Below, piece by piece: positions 36,020 through 45,367 of a DNA stretch of 64,000 nt. The notes under the pieces were generated by a model, which was not told the DNA's origin, did no database searches, and saw only the letters and a program-made list of their open reading frames with translations. Location: positions 1,674,001-1,738,000 of the forward strand of contig NC_008553.1 of NCBI RefSeq assembly GCF_000014945.1. Direction: 5' to 3'. Position 1 is the stretch's first letter, and each line of letters begins with the position of its first letter. The translations under genes were made by a program, and so were the position numbers. Source of the stretch: Methanothrix thermoacetophila PT. Lineage in GTDB: Archaea > Halobacteriota > Methanosarcinia > Methanotrichales > Methanotrichaceae.

Positions 36020-38380
36020 TTAGACCTTCCCCGATGGCAGCGCGGCCGCAAGCTCTGTCCCGACCGGGCCGAGATCCTTCAGCTCCTCGACGAACTCCTC
36101 GATCCTTCTCGCAAGTATATCTCCCTCACTTGCCGCACACCATGCTACCTTGAGCCGCCTCGGATCGATTCCGATCTCCTTCAGGAGACCCCTGAGGACC
36201 TCCACGCGCTGGAGCGCATGCAGATTTCCGCTCACGTAATGGCATTCCCCTATGCGACATCCTGCTATGAGAACGCCATCAGCGCCGCGCCTGAGCGCCT
36301 CAAGCACAAAACTCGGATCGACCCTGCCTGCGCACATCACTCTTATTATGCGGATATTCGTCGGATACTGTATTCTGGACGTGCCTGCGAGATCTGCTCC
36401 GGCGTAACTGCACCAGTTGCACAGGAACCCAAGTATGAACGGATACTCGCCCTTCACAGTGGTGGCAGCCCTGATCTGGGCGAGTATCTGCTCGTCCGAG
36501 AAGAGACGCATCTCTATCGCATCTACAGGGCATGCTGCGGCACATGTGCCGCATCCCTTGCATCTTGCCTCATCAACGAAGGCTGTGTCCTTCACGCTTA
36601 TCGCCCTGCTCGGGCAGGTATCGACACAGAGCCTGCAGCCTATGCATTTGTCCCGGTCGACGAACGCGACAGTTGGATCCAGCTCAATTTCACCTTTGAA
36701 GAGCAGCTGCATCGCCTTCGATGCTGCAGCGCTCCCCTGGGCAATCGAGACCTGTATCTCCTTCGGCCCTGATGCGCATCCTGCTATGAAAACGCCATCT
36801 ATGTGAGCTTCCACAGGACGCATCTTCGGATGAGCGATCTCGAAGAACCTGTCAGGCCTTCTCGATAATCCCAGCAAATTACCCACGACATCAGCATCGC
36901 TGTTCGCCTCAAGGCCGGTTGAGAGCACAACGAGATCGTATCTTTTCATGAGGGTCTTCCCGAGAAGTGTGTCCTCGTAGTGGACATAGAGACCATCCTC
37001 GCCCTCCTCCACAGAGGAGACGCGCCCGCGAATGAAGTTTATGCCGAGCCTCTGCGCACGCAGATAGAACTCCTCGTACCCCTCGCCTCCAGCCCTTATG
37101 TCTATGTAGTGTATCGAGACATCCGCATCCGGGTACCTCTCCTTGATGAGCTGCGCGTTCTTCAGGGATGCCATGCAGCATATCCTTGAGCAGTAGGGGT
37201 TCCCCACGGTCTGATCCCTCGATCCCACGCACTGTATGAATGCAACGGATCTCACGATCTCTCCTGTGGATGGCCTTACGATATCACCTCTTGTGGGGCC
37301 AGCCGCGTTCAGCATTCTCTCTATCTGGAGCGTGGTCACGACATCCCTGTACCTTCCGAAGCCGTACTCCTCCTTCCTGGATGCATCGAACGGCTGCCAT
37401 CCTGTGGCAACTACTATCGCGCCGACGTCCAGCTTGAACTCTTCAGCTTGCTGATCATACTTCACAGCGTCCGCAGGGCATGCCTCGGCGCAGAGACCGC
37501 AGCCGATGCATGCGTTTGTGTCTATGCATGCCACAAGCGGCACAGACTGTGGGATCGCCATGTAGATGGCCTTCCTCTTTCCAAGACCGAAATCGTACTC
37601 GTTCGGAACCTCGACGGGGCATGCGCTTGAACACTCATTTATGCAGCCCTTGCACAGCGTCGGATCCACGTACCTTGGTTTCGTGACCCCTGTCACCCTG
37701 AAGTGCCCGACGGTACCCTCGATCGCGAGTATCTCTGAATACGTCATGAGCTTTATCATGGGATTCGCATAGACCTCGGCCATCTTCGGCGCGAGGACAC
37801 AGATTGAGCAATCATTCGTGGGGAATACATCTGTGAGGAGAGCCATGTAGCCGCCGATGGTCGGCCTGCGCTCGACCAGGTACACCCGCAGACCAGCATT
37901 CGCGAGATCGAGCGCAGCAGAGATCCCCGCGACGCCTCCGCCGATCACAAGCACGTCCCTGCTCACGGGCACGCTCTCAGTCTCGAGCGGGCGGAGAAGA
38001 GATGCCTTGGCTACGGCCATCGCTATGAGGTCTTTCGCCTTCTGGGTCGCAAGAGCCGGCGAGTCCATGTGGACCCAGGAGCACTGCTCCCTGATGTTCG
38101 CCATCTCAAGCATGTACTGGTTGAGCCCTGCCTCGGTTATGGTCCTTCGAAATGTGGGCTCATGGAGCCGGGGAGAGCATGCCGCGACGACGACCGCATC
38201 GAGCTTGAGCTCTGCTATATCGCTCTTGATGGTGTTCTGGCCTGCATCTGAGCATGTGAACTGTATGTCACGGGCCACGACCACATTCGGAAGTGTCTCT
38301 GCAAACCTCCTCAGCTCCTCGACATCGAGGGTCGCGGCTATGTTGAGCCCGCAGTGACAGATGTAAACTCCAATGCGCAT
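36020..38380 (-). CDS. hdrA: Heterodisulfide reductase subunit A fused to an MvhD domain
   Basis: 786 aa. The N-terminus MRIGVYICHCGLNIA carries the CHCG motif. GGGVAGISAALDLANAG near 150 binds FAD, and CIGCGLCAEACP, CIGCRLCVDTCP, CKGCGTCAAACP and CKGCINECSSACP are iron-sulfur motifs. The last 140 residues (GFLCNWCSYAGADLAG, GCRIGECHY) are an MvhD/FlpD domain that normally takes electrons from a hydrogenase. The fusion fits HdrA2-type proteins that bifurcate without a hydrogenase. The ATG at 38380 is chosen over one at 38395. Confidence 0.93.
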   Translation of the reverse strand: MRIGVYICHCGLNIAATLDVEELRRFAETLPNVVVARDIQFTCSDAGQNTIKSDIAELKLDAVVVAACSPRLHEPTFRRTITEAGLNQYMLEMANIREQCSWVHMDSPALATQKAKDLIAMAVAKASLLRPLETESVPVSRDVLVIGGGVAGISAALDLANAGLRVYLVERRPTIGGYMALLTDVFPTNDCSICVLAPKMAEVYANPMIKLMTYSEILAIEGTVGHFRVTGVTKPRYVDPTLCKGCINECSSACPVEVPNEYDFGLGKRKAIYMAIPQSVPLVACIDTNACIGCGLCAEACPADAVKYDQQAEEFKLDVGAIVVATGWQPFDASRKEEYGFGRYRDVVTTLQIERMLNAAGPTRGDIVRPSTGEIVRSVAFIQCVGSRDQTVGNPYCSRICCMASLKNAQLIKERYPDADVSIHYIDIRAGGEGYEEFYLRAQRLGINFIRGRVSSVEEGEDGLYVHYEDTLLGKTLMKRYDLVVLSTGLEANSDADVVGNLLGLSRRPDRFFEIAHPKMRPVEAHIDGVFIAGCASGPKEIQVSIAQGSAAASKAMQLLFKGEIELDPTVAFVDRDKCIGCRLCVDTCPSRAISVKDTAFVDEARCKGCGTCAAACPVDAIEMRLFSDEQILAQIRAATTVKGEYPFILGFLCNWCSYAGADLAGTSRIQYPTNIRIIRVMCAGRVDPSFVLEALRRGADGVLIAGCRIGECHYVSGNLHALQRVEVLRGLLKEIGIDPRRLKVAWCAASEGDILARRIEEFVEELKDLGPVGTELAAALPSGKV

Positions 38381-38468
38381 AGGCGATCGATCCATCGATT
38401 CCAGGGTACACTTGATCTAACATATAGCTAGCGGTAAATGTTGAATTCGTCGCATGTGCAATGCCAAT

Positions 38469-38969
38469 TCATATCCTGTGAGCAGATCGTGCATACTCGC
38501 TGAGCTTCGAGTGCATGAACTCTCCCGTTATCACAGTCCCCCTGCATGTGCCGAGATTTATTGCGATCAGCATCCCAACAACCGCGCCATCTTGGAACAC
38601 AGGAGTGCCGCTGTCTCCAGGGCCCGGAAGGTTTCCAGGCTGGAGCACGAGGTATGCTATGCTCCAAGATGCATCTGTTACCCTGCAGCCCATGCGCCTG
38701 ACGCTGTTGATCAGCTCCGCATCCCCAAGCCTGGGTCTGGCGAACCTTGTGGGCTCACACTGCCCCAGAACGAGAAAGAAGGCCATATCCGCGTCGCTGC
38801 AGTAATGAACGACCCTGGAGCGGTAAGGGCCTATCCTGAGCACATCCGTCCCCGAGTATCGAAATATGTGGGCTGGAGCCACCCCCAGGTAGCCCCCGCG
38901 GTAGGGGTAGAATGCCGAGACAACCCCTCCGGATCTGCCGGATATGAACTGATCGCCGGCCCTGAGCAT
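38469..38969 (-). CDS. Trypsin-like serine protease fold protein
   Basis: 166 aa. VAPAHIF supplies the candidate catalytic His, SDADMAFF the Asp and GPGDSGTPVF the nucleophile motif GDSG, in the chymotrypsin order. There is no signal peptide, PDZ domain or propeptide, so it is smaller than HtrA proteases and would be intracellular as read. A single gene between hdrA and rnp4. Substrate unknown. Confidence 0.75.
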   Translation of the reverse strand: MLRAGDQFISGRSGGVVSAFYPYRGGYLGVAPAHIFRYSGTDVLRIGPYRSRVVHYCSDADMAFFLVLGQCEPTRFARPRLGDAELINSVRRMGCRVTDASWSIAYLVLQPGNLPGPGDSGTPVFQDGAVVGMLIAINLGTCRGTVITGEFMHSKLSEYARSAHRI

Positions 38970-39114
38970 GATATGCCCTCTTGAAGCTATTCATCTGCAT
39001 GATCAGGTGGCATGCTTATTGCTCCATACACCGGTTGTGACCACAGGATTAGTGATTTTTACCGAAGGCCGATCAACCAGTGCCTCCGTAGGAACGCCAT
39101 CAATCCCGCCGGGT

Positions 39115-39414
39115 TTATCTGTATCTCATCCTTGAGATGTGCCCGCATCGCATGCATCTTATCACTAGAACCCCGTCTCTCAGCCTGACCATCCGCTGCG
39201 CAGGCGACAGAAAACCCCTGCAGCTCTTGCAGAACATGCGCTTCATCTCTCTCGTCGGCCTGACCCTCAGACGCATCCCGATCTTCAGAGCAAGCTCGAC
39301 ATACCTGTCGCTCCTCTCCGGATGCGTCTCTGCATTCGCCCTGGCCAACTCGAAGAGCCTCTCCATGCGCTGCCGTGCGATGTCCTTCAGTAGATGAGCC
39401 TGCCGCCTCTTCAC
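39115..39414 (-). CDS. rnp4: RNase P protein component 4
   Basis: 99 aa. A helical N-terminus (LLKDIARQRMERLFELA) followed by a four-Cys zinc ribbon (FCKSCRGFLSP, IRCMRCGHI), as in archaeal Rpp21 homologues. It helps the catalytic RNA trim tRNA 5' leaders. Confidence 0.93.
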   Translation of the reverse strand: MKRRQAHLLKDIARQRMERLFELARANAETHPERSDRYVELALKIGMRLRVRPTREMKRMFCKSCRGFLSPAQRMVRLRDGVLVIRCMRCGHISRMRYR

Positions 39415-39464
39415 ATCTGACCAGGGGATGATTTGATATAAAAGCTATTTCCAGTGGCATCTGG

Positions 39465-39716
39465 ATGAAGAAAGTCAATGTGTGGATAGAGCCTGAGATG
39501 CGGGAATACATAAAATCCAAAAAAACGGATCTGCGGATAGCAACGACCTGCGAGGGACCTCTGATATTCTCAATAAAAACGAGCCCGCCGAAGGAGACCG
39601 ATTTCTGCATGGAGGTCGAGGGGAAGAGGATCTACATCTCAGCGGTCCAGGCGCCGCTGATAAAATCAATAGACAGGAGGATGCTCCCGCGCTGCGCTCT
39701 CGAGAGGAGGAGATAG
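39465..39716 (+). CDS. Conserved hypothetical protein, 83 aa
   Basis: MKKVNVWIEPEMREYIKSKK begins a small alpha/beta protein with CEGPLIFSIKT and a basic end. I know no function. It diverges from rnp4 with 50 bp between. No membrane segment or metal motif is visible. Confidence 0.55.
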   Translation: MKKVNVWIEPEMREYIKSKKTDLRIATTCEGPLIFSIKTSPPKETDFCMEVEGKRIYISAVQAPLIKSIDRRMLPRCALERRR

Positions 39717-39756
39717 CCAGGAGCTCTTGATGATCTATGTGGATCTCTGTCTCTAA

Positions 39757-40290
39757 TCACTGGCTCTCAAGCCACCTCTTCAGCGCTTTCATCGACCTTC
39801 CCCTGTGCGAGATCATGTTCTTTTCCTCGAGGTCCATCTCCGCGAGTGTCCTTCCATCGACCTCGAATATCGGATCGTAGCCGAACCCGCCGGTGCCACG
39901 CGCCTCGAAACCTATAACCCCGCGAAGCTCTCCTTTAAACAGGACCGGCTCCATTCCCGGAGCCGAGTATCCCACAACAGATCTGAAGGATGCAGCGCGA
40001 TTCTCGATCCCATCCATGAGCCTGAGGATGCCACTGTTCCCTATTGTCTTCTGGACGTAAGCAGAATATACTCCAGGGAACCCGTTCAGAGCCTCTACGA
40101 ATAGCCCAGCATCCTCTATGATGAACGGCGAATCGAGCCTGGTGGAGAGCTCCTTCAAACCAAAAAGCACAACCTCCTCCAGTGTATCAGCCTGGATCTC
40201 AGTGTAACCAAGATCTGCCTGAACAATGCCTCCCAGAATCCTCTGCGCCTCAATGAACTTTCCTCTGTTGCTCGTTACGAAGCGAATCAT
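39757..40290 (-). CDS. ITP/XTP pyrophosphatase (RdgB/HAM1 family)
   Basis: 177 aa. [16 protein letters not shown] is the phosphate-contact N-terminus, [18 protein letters not shown] the metal site and GFGYDPIF the base site. [14 protein letters not shown] closes the fold. It removes deaminated purine nucleotides. The ATG at 40290 is used because the frame upstream does not fit the family. Confidence 0.93.
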   Translation of the reverse strand: MIRFVTSNRGKFIEAQRILGGIVQADLGYTEIQADTLEEVVLFGLKELSTRLDSPFIIEDAGLFVEALNGFPGVYSAYVQKTIGNSGILRLMDGIENRAASFRSVVGYSAPGMEPVLFKGELRGVIGFEARGTGGFGYDPIFEVDGRTLAEMDLEEKNMISHRGRSMKALKRWLESQ

Positions 40291-40337
40291 GATACCACAC
40301 CTGTCCATCAGGTATTTCATCTCACAGGTGCAGGGCA

Positions 40338-41054
40338 ATGATGATGCGGCTCGATATCTACCTTGTGGAGATCGCCGGATCCAGATCGAAGGCCGTGCAC
40401 CTGATAAAGAGCGGGAAGGTCATGGTGAACGGAGCCGTCTGCAGAAAGCAATCATACAGGGTGAAGCCCGGTGACAGGGTTGAGATCGTGGAGGGCTTCA
40501 GGTATGTCAGCAGGGGCGGCTACAAGATAGAGGCCCTGTTCCAGGGTAGATCTGATGAGATCAGGGGATTGAGCGTGCTGGATGTAGGATGCTCTGCAGG
40601 CGGCTTCTCCGACTTCTTCCTTCAGCATGGAGCTGCAAGGGTTTGGGGGATAGATATCGCAGAGGGTTGCGTGGATCCAGCGATGCTCAGCGATCCGAGA
40701 TTCAGGTTCACCGGCGGGGTCGATGCGAGATCCTTCGAGGAGCTTGTAAAGCATCTGGGTGACGAGCGGTTCGACCTGACATCGGTGGACGTGAGCAACG
40801 TCTCTCTAAGAGAGGTGCTGCCGAACCTGAAGAGATTTCTGAAGAGCGATGGAAGAATCGTGGCTCTCTTCAAGCCGCCGTATGAGATCGATGGCGGTCA
40901 CAGAGATGCAGACGTGGAGAGGGCGAGGAGCAGCTTCGAGCAGTGGCTCGGGCCGGAGTTCGAGGTGATTCATTCATGCCCCTCTCCGATACGTGGAGGA
41001 CCCAAGAACAGGGGCACGGTCGAGTACCTGTATCTGCTGCGGCCGAGAGCGTGA
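40338..41054 (+). CDS. TlyA-type rRNA 2'-O-methyltransferase
   Basis: 238 aa. An S4 RNA-binding domain ([20 protein letters not shown]) is followed by an FtsJ-like methyltransferase. [19 protein letters not shown] is the SAM motif; the Lys and Asp of the K-D-K-E set are in RGGYKIEA and TSVDVSNV, and the second Lys in LFKPPYE. It methylates rRNA ribose. Three tandem ATGs start at 40338; any could serve. Confidence 0.88.
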   Translation: MMMRLDIYLVEIAGSRSKAVHLIKSGKVMVNGAVCRKQSYRVKPGDRVEIVEGFRYVSRGGYKIEALFQGRSDEIRGLSVLDVGCSAGGFSDFFLQHGAARVWGIDIAEGCVDPAMLSDPRFRFTGGVDARSFEELVKHLGDERFDLTSVDVSNVSLREVLPNLKRFLKSDGRIVALFKPPYEIDGGHRDADVERARSSFEQWLGPEFEVIHSCPSPIRGGPKNRGTVEYLYLLRPRA

Positions 41055-41220
41055 TACCAGGTTGTTTTAGTGATGTGCATGCCATGTCGCGAATTCGTGT
41101 GACCTACTCTCCCGAAGATTGGAGTTTGCGCCCTGCTACCAACTATCATCGATTTCGGCAGAATGTGGGCACATTGTTACCGTTCAGGTCCGTGGCCAAC
41201 TGACACATGCTGATGTTTAC

Positions 41221-42087
41221 CTATTCAGCAGCGTCCTGGGAGGTAACCGACTCTTCTCCGAGAGGTGAGCCGCATATCCTGCAGTATCTCGCATCCTCCT
41301 CATGCCACTCCTGACCGCATCCACTGCATATGTGCCTCTTTCTTGGGGCAGAGATCCACTCTCTTAAGATCCTGCTCACCTGTATCGGTATCAGAATTAT
41401 GCCGGATATGATCATCATCAGCGTGACGAGCCGGCCGGCTCCCGACACTGGGACGATATCACCGAAGCCGACGGTTGAGACCGCTACGACTGTGAAGTAG
41501 AACGCATCGCCGAAGTTATTGACCTCAGGGTTTACCGGACTCTCGGCGAAGTAGAAGAGGCCAGAGGATATGAAAAATATCGTCATTACAATAAAAACAA
41601 GTCTTGCGACGTTCAGCATCCTCAGGCTGATTATGCCGAAGAGGAGGTGGTCCTCAGCTATGAACCTGAGGAACCTGAATATCCTGAAGACAGCCATGAT
41701 TCTTATAATGTGAATGAAGCGCAGATCAGCATATACTCCGAAGATCGGAAGCACCAGCAGTATCAGAGTCGGCATTATTGCGACGAGGTCTATCAGGCTG
41801 TATGTCTCCTTAACGTAACTCCAGCGATCGGGGGCGCCGTAGAACCTGAGGATGTACTCGATCATGAAGATGAATATGATCGCAATCTCAAGCCTCCAGA
41901 GCAACAACGAGATGCGGGAGGGCAGAGGATACGTCTCGATGACGAATAGCACCACGACCATGATGTTCAGAGCGATGATGGCGATATCTATAGCCCGGCC
42001 CAAAGGCGTCCGGAAGTCTATCATGTAAAACTGTATCGTCTCCCTGAGGCTCCTGGTGCCTGCGCACCTATCAGCTTTTCCTGACAT
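41221..42087 (-). CDS. Voltage-gated-type potassium channel with a zinc ribbon tail
   Basis: 288 aa, six membrane segments. RFIHIIRIMAVFRIFRFLRF resembles an S4 sensor with spaced Arg. VAVSTVGFGDIVP holds the TVGFGD selectivity filter, a K+ channel variant of TVGYGD. The C-terminal 60 residues carry two CxxC pairs (CSGCGQEW, CRICGSPLG), a zinc ribbon rather than an RCK domain, which is uncommon. Confidence 0.88.
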   Translation of the reverse strand: MSGKADRCAGTRSLRETIQFYMIDFRTPLGRAIDIAIIALNIMVVVLFVIETYPLPSRISLLLWRLEIAIIFIFMIEYILRFYGAPDRWSYVKETYSLIDLVAIMPTLILLVLPIFGVYADLRFIHIIRIMAVFRIFRFLRFIAEDHLLFGIISLRMLNVARLVFIVMTIFFISSGLFYFAESPVNPEVNNFGDAFYFTVVAVSTVGFGDIVPVSGAGRLVTLMMIISGIILIPIQVSRILREWISAPRKRHICSGCGQEWHEEDARYCRICGSPLGEESVTSQDAAE

Positions 42088-42110
42088 GCAGATCGACGCT
42101 ATTTATCTTA

Positions 42111-42821
42111 TTAGGATATGGAGAACACATCTGTGGACTGGTTCCTGTAAAGAATCCATCTGTTCATGTACATGAATGGTATATCGACCAGGGCCACGAG
42201 CCATTTTGTTATCGTGATGCCTATTATGAGAGGAACCACTGGCATGACCCCGTAGAATGCGATTGTTATGAATAGCGTTGAGTCGATCAGCATCGCCGGT
42301 ATTGAGCTCAACGCGTTCCTCGCCCAGAGATGGCGCCCTTTCGTCTTCGACTTGAACCAGGCGAAAACCACCGCGTCGAGGTTCTCGCTCACAAAGAAGG
42401 CGACCCATGATGCCAGGACTATCCTGGGCACCTGTTCCAGAAGAACCTCGATCGCATTCTGGTGGGGAAAGAAAGGAGCTGGCGGAAGCTCCACCACGAG
42501 CCATGAGAAGAGCGAGATCATGATCTGAGAGAGAAACGCTATGCTGATCATCCTTCTTGTCTCCTGGAGCCCGAACCTTTCGTTCACCACATCCGTGAGG
42601 AGAAAGGTCACGCTGAATACTATCACCACAGCAGGGGCGTAGAACGTTCCTATAACGAGATCAAATTCAGCCGTCTTGGCTGCAGCTATGTTTGAGAATA
42701 TGCCGAATGCGACGTAGATGCCCAGGAGCATGTCAGATCTGCCAAAACTGCGGGCATACCAGGATCCAAGGATCGTGAAGGAACTCACAAGTCCGATCCA
42801 GATCAGAAGCAGTGCGAACAT
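42111..42821 (-). CDS. Queuosine precursor transporter (YhhQ family)
   Basis: 236 aa with six membrane helices. The pattern FLLTDVVNERFGLQETRRMI and the later SWVAFFVSENLDAVVF are signatures of the YhhQ/DUF165 family, which imports preQ0/preQ1 in bacteria. In archaea it may feed archaeosine synthesis. It follows the channel gene on the same strand with a 23-bp gap. Confidence 0.85.
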   Translation of the reverse strand: MFALLLIWIGLVSSFTILGSWYARSFGRSDMLLGIYVAFGIFSNIAAAKTAEFDLVIGTFYAPAVVIVFSVTFLLTDVVNERFGLQETRRMISIAFLSQIMISLFSWLVVELPPAPFFPHQNAIEVLLEQVPRIVLASWVAFFVSENLDAVVFAWFKSKTKGRHLWARNALSSIPAMLIDSTLFITIAFYGVMPVVPLIIGITITKWLVALVDIPFMYMNRWILYRNQSTDVFSIS

Positions 42822-43042
42822 ATGAGGCCATCCAGAGCCGGCGTGTGCAACGCGGCAATTTGAGCAGCATACATTGAGATGCGAAGTGCCTTCAGGGGCG
42901 GTTTTCGCCTTCTGCAGGAAGCTGCGCCAGAGTCGCCCAGCGCAGATTGTTTCAGCTCTGCAGATCGTGCCAAAAGTTGATATGCCTGTCGGTTACATTC
43001 GTTTACGATACAGAACTCTGCCTGTATCTCCAGGTGGTGAGA

Positions 43043-43705
43043 ATGAAGATACTCGGCATGAACTCCAGCCCCAGAGGGGAGAGGAGCCAGACCCTGAGGC
43101 TCGTCAGGGCGGCGCTTGATGGCGCCAGATCAGAGGGAGCTGAGGTCGAGCTTGTGGATGTCTGCAAGCTCAGGATAGAGTACTGCAACGCATGCGGAGT
43201 CTGCTATGCAAAGGGCGAGTGCACGCATAAGGATGATTTCAATCAGGTGTACAAAAAGATCCTTGAGTGTGATGGTTTCATCATCGGCTCTCCGAACTAC
43301 TTCAGGAGCGTGACAGCCCAGCTCAAGACGCTCATAGATAGGATGGCGGATGCGGTCCACTGCCAGCTTCTCCTTGGCAAGTACGGATGCGCTGTGGCAA
43401 CCGCCGGCGGCCAGGCTTACGATGAGGTTCTGGATTACCTGAGCAGGATAATAGTGGGATTCGGCGCGTCCTACGTCGGTGGCGCAGGTGGGGCGCCGGC
43501 CATCCCGGGATCGATGGAGGAGGCTGAGAAAAAGGCGCGCGATCTCGGAGCGGATCTGGTGCGCGCGATCTCAGAGGGGAGACGCTACCCTGAGCAGGAT
43601 AAGGTTCACGAGGAGATGAAATCCAGATTTAAAGCTCTCGTGAGCATGAACAGGGACGTATGGACGCACGAGTACGAGTACTGGAAGAGCAAGGGCTGGC
43701 TCTGA
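43043..43705 (+). CDS. Iron-sulfur flavoprotein (Isf-like, NADPH-dependent FMN reductase family)
   Basis: 220 aa. MKILGMNSSPRGERSQTLRL is the flavodoxin-like FMN loop. CNACGVCYAKGEC is the compact Cys cluster (CxxCxxC-x5-C) of Methanosarcina Isf, which binds a [4Fe-4S] cluster. GSPNYFRSVTAQLKTLIDR is also conserved. It may reduce O2 or H2O2 or move electrons from ferredoxin. The start at 43043 follows GGTGGTGAGA; the frame upstream to 42947 is not used. Confidence 0.88.
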   Translation: MKILGMNSSPRGERSQTLRLVRAALDGARSEGAEVELVDVCKLRIEYCNACGVCYAKGECTHKDDFNQVYKKILECDGFIIGSPNYFRSVTAQLKTLIDRMADAVHCQLLLGKYGCAVATAGGQAYDEVLDYLSRIIVGFGASYVGGAGGAPAIPGSMEEAEKKARDLGADLVRAISEGRRYPEQDKVHEEMKSRFKALVSMNRDVWTHEYEYWKSKGWL

Positions 43706-43735
43706 CGGTGCTCTCAGGCTCGTAGCGAGGCTATC

Positions 43736-44299
43736 ATGCGCAGAGGCAGATCTGAGATCAGCGAGATGGGCGCGTTTGCGGCCGTGGAGATGAACCTCGA
43801 TGGCAGCGGAGCCGCGACCGCCTCCACAGGCTCTGGGTTCATGGATCACATGCTCAATTCGATGGCGAAGCTGGGATCTATCGACATCAGAGCATCCGCT
43901 GGCGGGAACTCTCTCTACAGGTATTCTCTCCTGGGATCGGCGATCGGGGCTTCGCTCGATCAGACGCTGGGCGATAGGAGCGGGATAAGAAGATATGGAT
44001 TCGCGGCAATCCCGATGGATGATGCGCTTGCAGAGGTGGCTCTGGATCTCGGCGGTAGAGCATACCTCGTGATGAGAGGATCATTTAATGGGGAGAGGAT
44101 CGGGGACCTGAACACCTTCGAGATAAAGGCGGTGCTCATGGGTATCACCGACCGGGGAAGGCTGACGCTCCACGTCAGGTTCTACGGTGAGAACGATCAC
44201 CACATCGCTGAGAGCATATTCAAGGCGCTCGGGCTCGCGATCCGCAACGCTGTGGAGCCTGGCGCGGCTGGGGTCCTGAGCACGAAGGGAGTGATTTGA
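43736..44299 (+). CDS. hisB: HisB-like imidazoleglycerol-phosphate dehydratase lacking one metal motif
   Basis: 187 aa. GFMDHMLNSMAKLG is the first motif and NDHHIAESIFKALGLAIRNA the last, both canonical. Between them, where HisB has HHTVED before GIALG, this protein reads LYRYSLLGSAIGASLD, so both His and the Glu of one manganese site are gone. The fold and length fit HisB, but catalysis is doubtful. It may be a paralogue with a new role; a second hisB would be expected elsewhere. Confidence 0.75.
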   Translation: MRRGRSEISEMGAFAAVEMNLDGSGAATASTGSGFMDHMLNSMAKLGSIDIRASAGGNSLYRYSLLGSAIGASLDQTLGDRSGIRRYGFAAIPMDDALAEVALDLGGRAYLVMRGSFNGERIGDLNTFEIKAVLMGITDRGRLTLHVRFYGENDHHIAESIFKALGLAIRNAVEPGAAGVLSTKGVI

Positions 44300-44398
44300 C
44301 CCGGGAGACAAATGCATCTCCTCCAATCCACTCGCTGTGGCTGAGATATGCCGTCGTAGCTGGCCTGCACAAGTGGATCTCCTGACGGGCCCGTCCCT

Positions 44399-45367
44399 TC
44401 ATCCTGTCTCTCCTCTGAACGCCTCGATCGCCTTCGCGCAGTTCCTGAGAAGCCCTGCTGCGAGATGCTGCGACGGCCAGGATCCGAGACCGCAGTCGGG
44501 GCCTGCATATCTGACGAGATCCCCGAAGATCCGCACAGCCCGCTCGAGTCTCCTCTTTATGACCTCCGGCGACTCCATCCTGAGGATCTCGACCTCGAGC
44601 CTCTCCGGCTGCTCCCAGAGGTTTGTGTTGAGCAGCTCGTTGAGCCTAGCAACCATCGAGAGGATGTCTGTCCTGGCTATTCCGGTTCTTATGAACGTGT
44701 CATTCTCCGCAAGCACCTTGCGATCGATGATATCGAGATAATCAGGATGTGACGCTGACTCAACGCCTATGACATTTATGCCTGGAACGCGTGCGCAGAG
44801 CTCCGCGTACACCGGAGAGTGGAGATGCACCTGGACATCAACCCTTCCCGCGCATACCCTGCTCGCTACCTCGAGCGCTTCGATGATCTCATCCTCTGAG
44901 AAGACTATGCTGGAGCTGATCCCCAGGCTCGGCTCATCGATCGATATGACAGCCACATCGATGTCAAGCAGTCGTGCCTTCTCGATGGCTCTCTCTATGA
45001 AGCGCGAGACGCTCTCTGCTATGTTTAAGAGAATATCAGCGTAGTCTGTCGATCCGAATTCTGATATGTACAGCTCGAGAGGGCCAGTGACGCAGACGCG
45101 AACGCTTCTTCCGATCGATCTGAGTGCATTGAGCTCTATTATCTCAGCTGCATCCCTGCGGATCAGATACGGTTTCTCTGTGGTCTCAGGTGATCTCATG
45201 GGGTTCATGAACATGTCTATCATATCCCTGAGCTGCGGGTATGTAGGCACCTGAACGCCAGCTGAGATCTTCATCTCCATTATGCTTCTCACAAGAGAAA
45301 GGTACTCCTCCCTGCCCAGACCATCGATCCTGGCATGCGGAAAGCTTCCTATGTCATCGAATCTCAT
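44399..45367 (-). CDS. MetE C-terminal-type methionine synthase
   Basis: 322 aa. MRFDDIGSFPHARIDGLGRE opens a barrel typical of archaeal MetE-like enzymes lacking the N-terminal domain. ISIDEPSLG and VHLHSPVY carry zinc and substrate contacts; GPDCGLGSW gives the final Cys. In archaea without folate use, it likely takes the methyl from a corrinoid protein. Starts inside the thrC stop (ATGA). Confidence 0.85.
   Translation of the reverse strand: MRFDDIGSFPHARIDGLGREEYLSLVRSIMEMKISAGVQVPTYPQLRDMIDMFMNPMRSPETTEKPYLIRRDAAEIIELNALRSIGRSVRVCVTGPLELYISEFGSTDYADILLNIAESVSRFIERAIEKARLLDIDVAVISIDEPSLGISSSIVFSEDEIIEALEVASRVCAGRVDVQVHLHSPVYAELCARVPGINVIGVESASHPDYLDIIDRKVLAENDTFIRTGIARTDILSMVARLNELLNTNLWEQPERLEVEILRMESPEVIKRRLERAVRIFGDLVRYAGPDCGLGSWPSQHLAAGLLRNCAKAIEAFRGETG

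Noticed and set aside
36218-36772. A 184-codon + strand frame opposite hdrA
   Set aside because: Shadow of the HdrA gene; high GC leaves few stops on the opposite strand.
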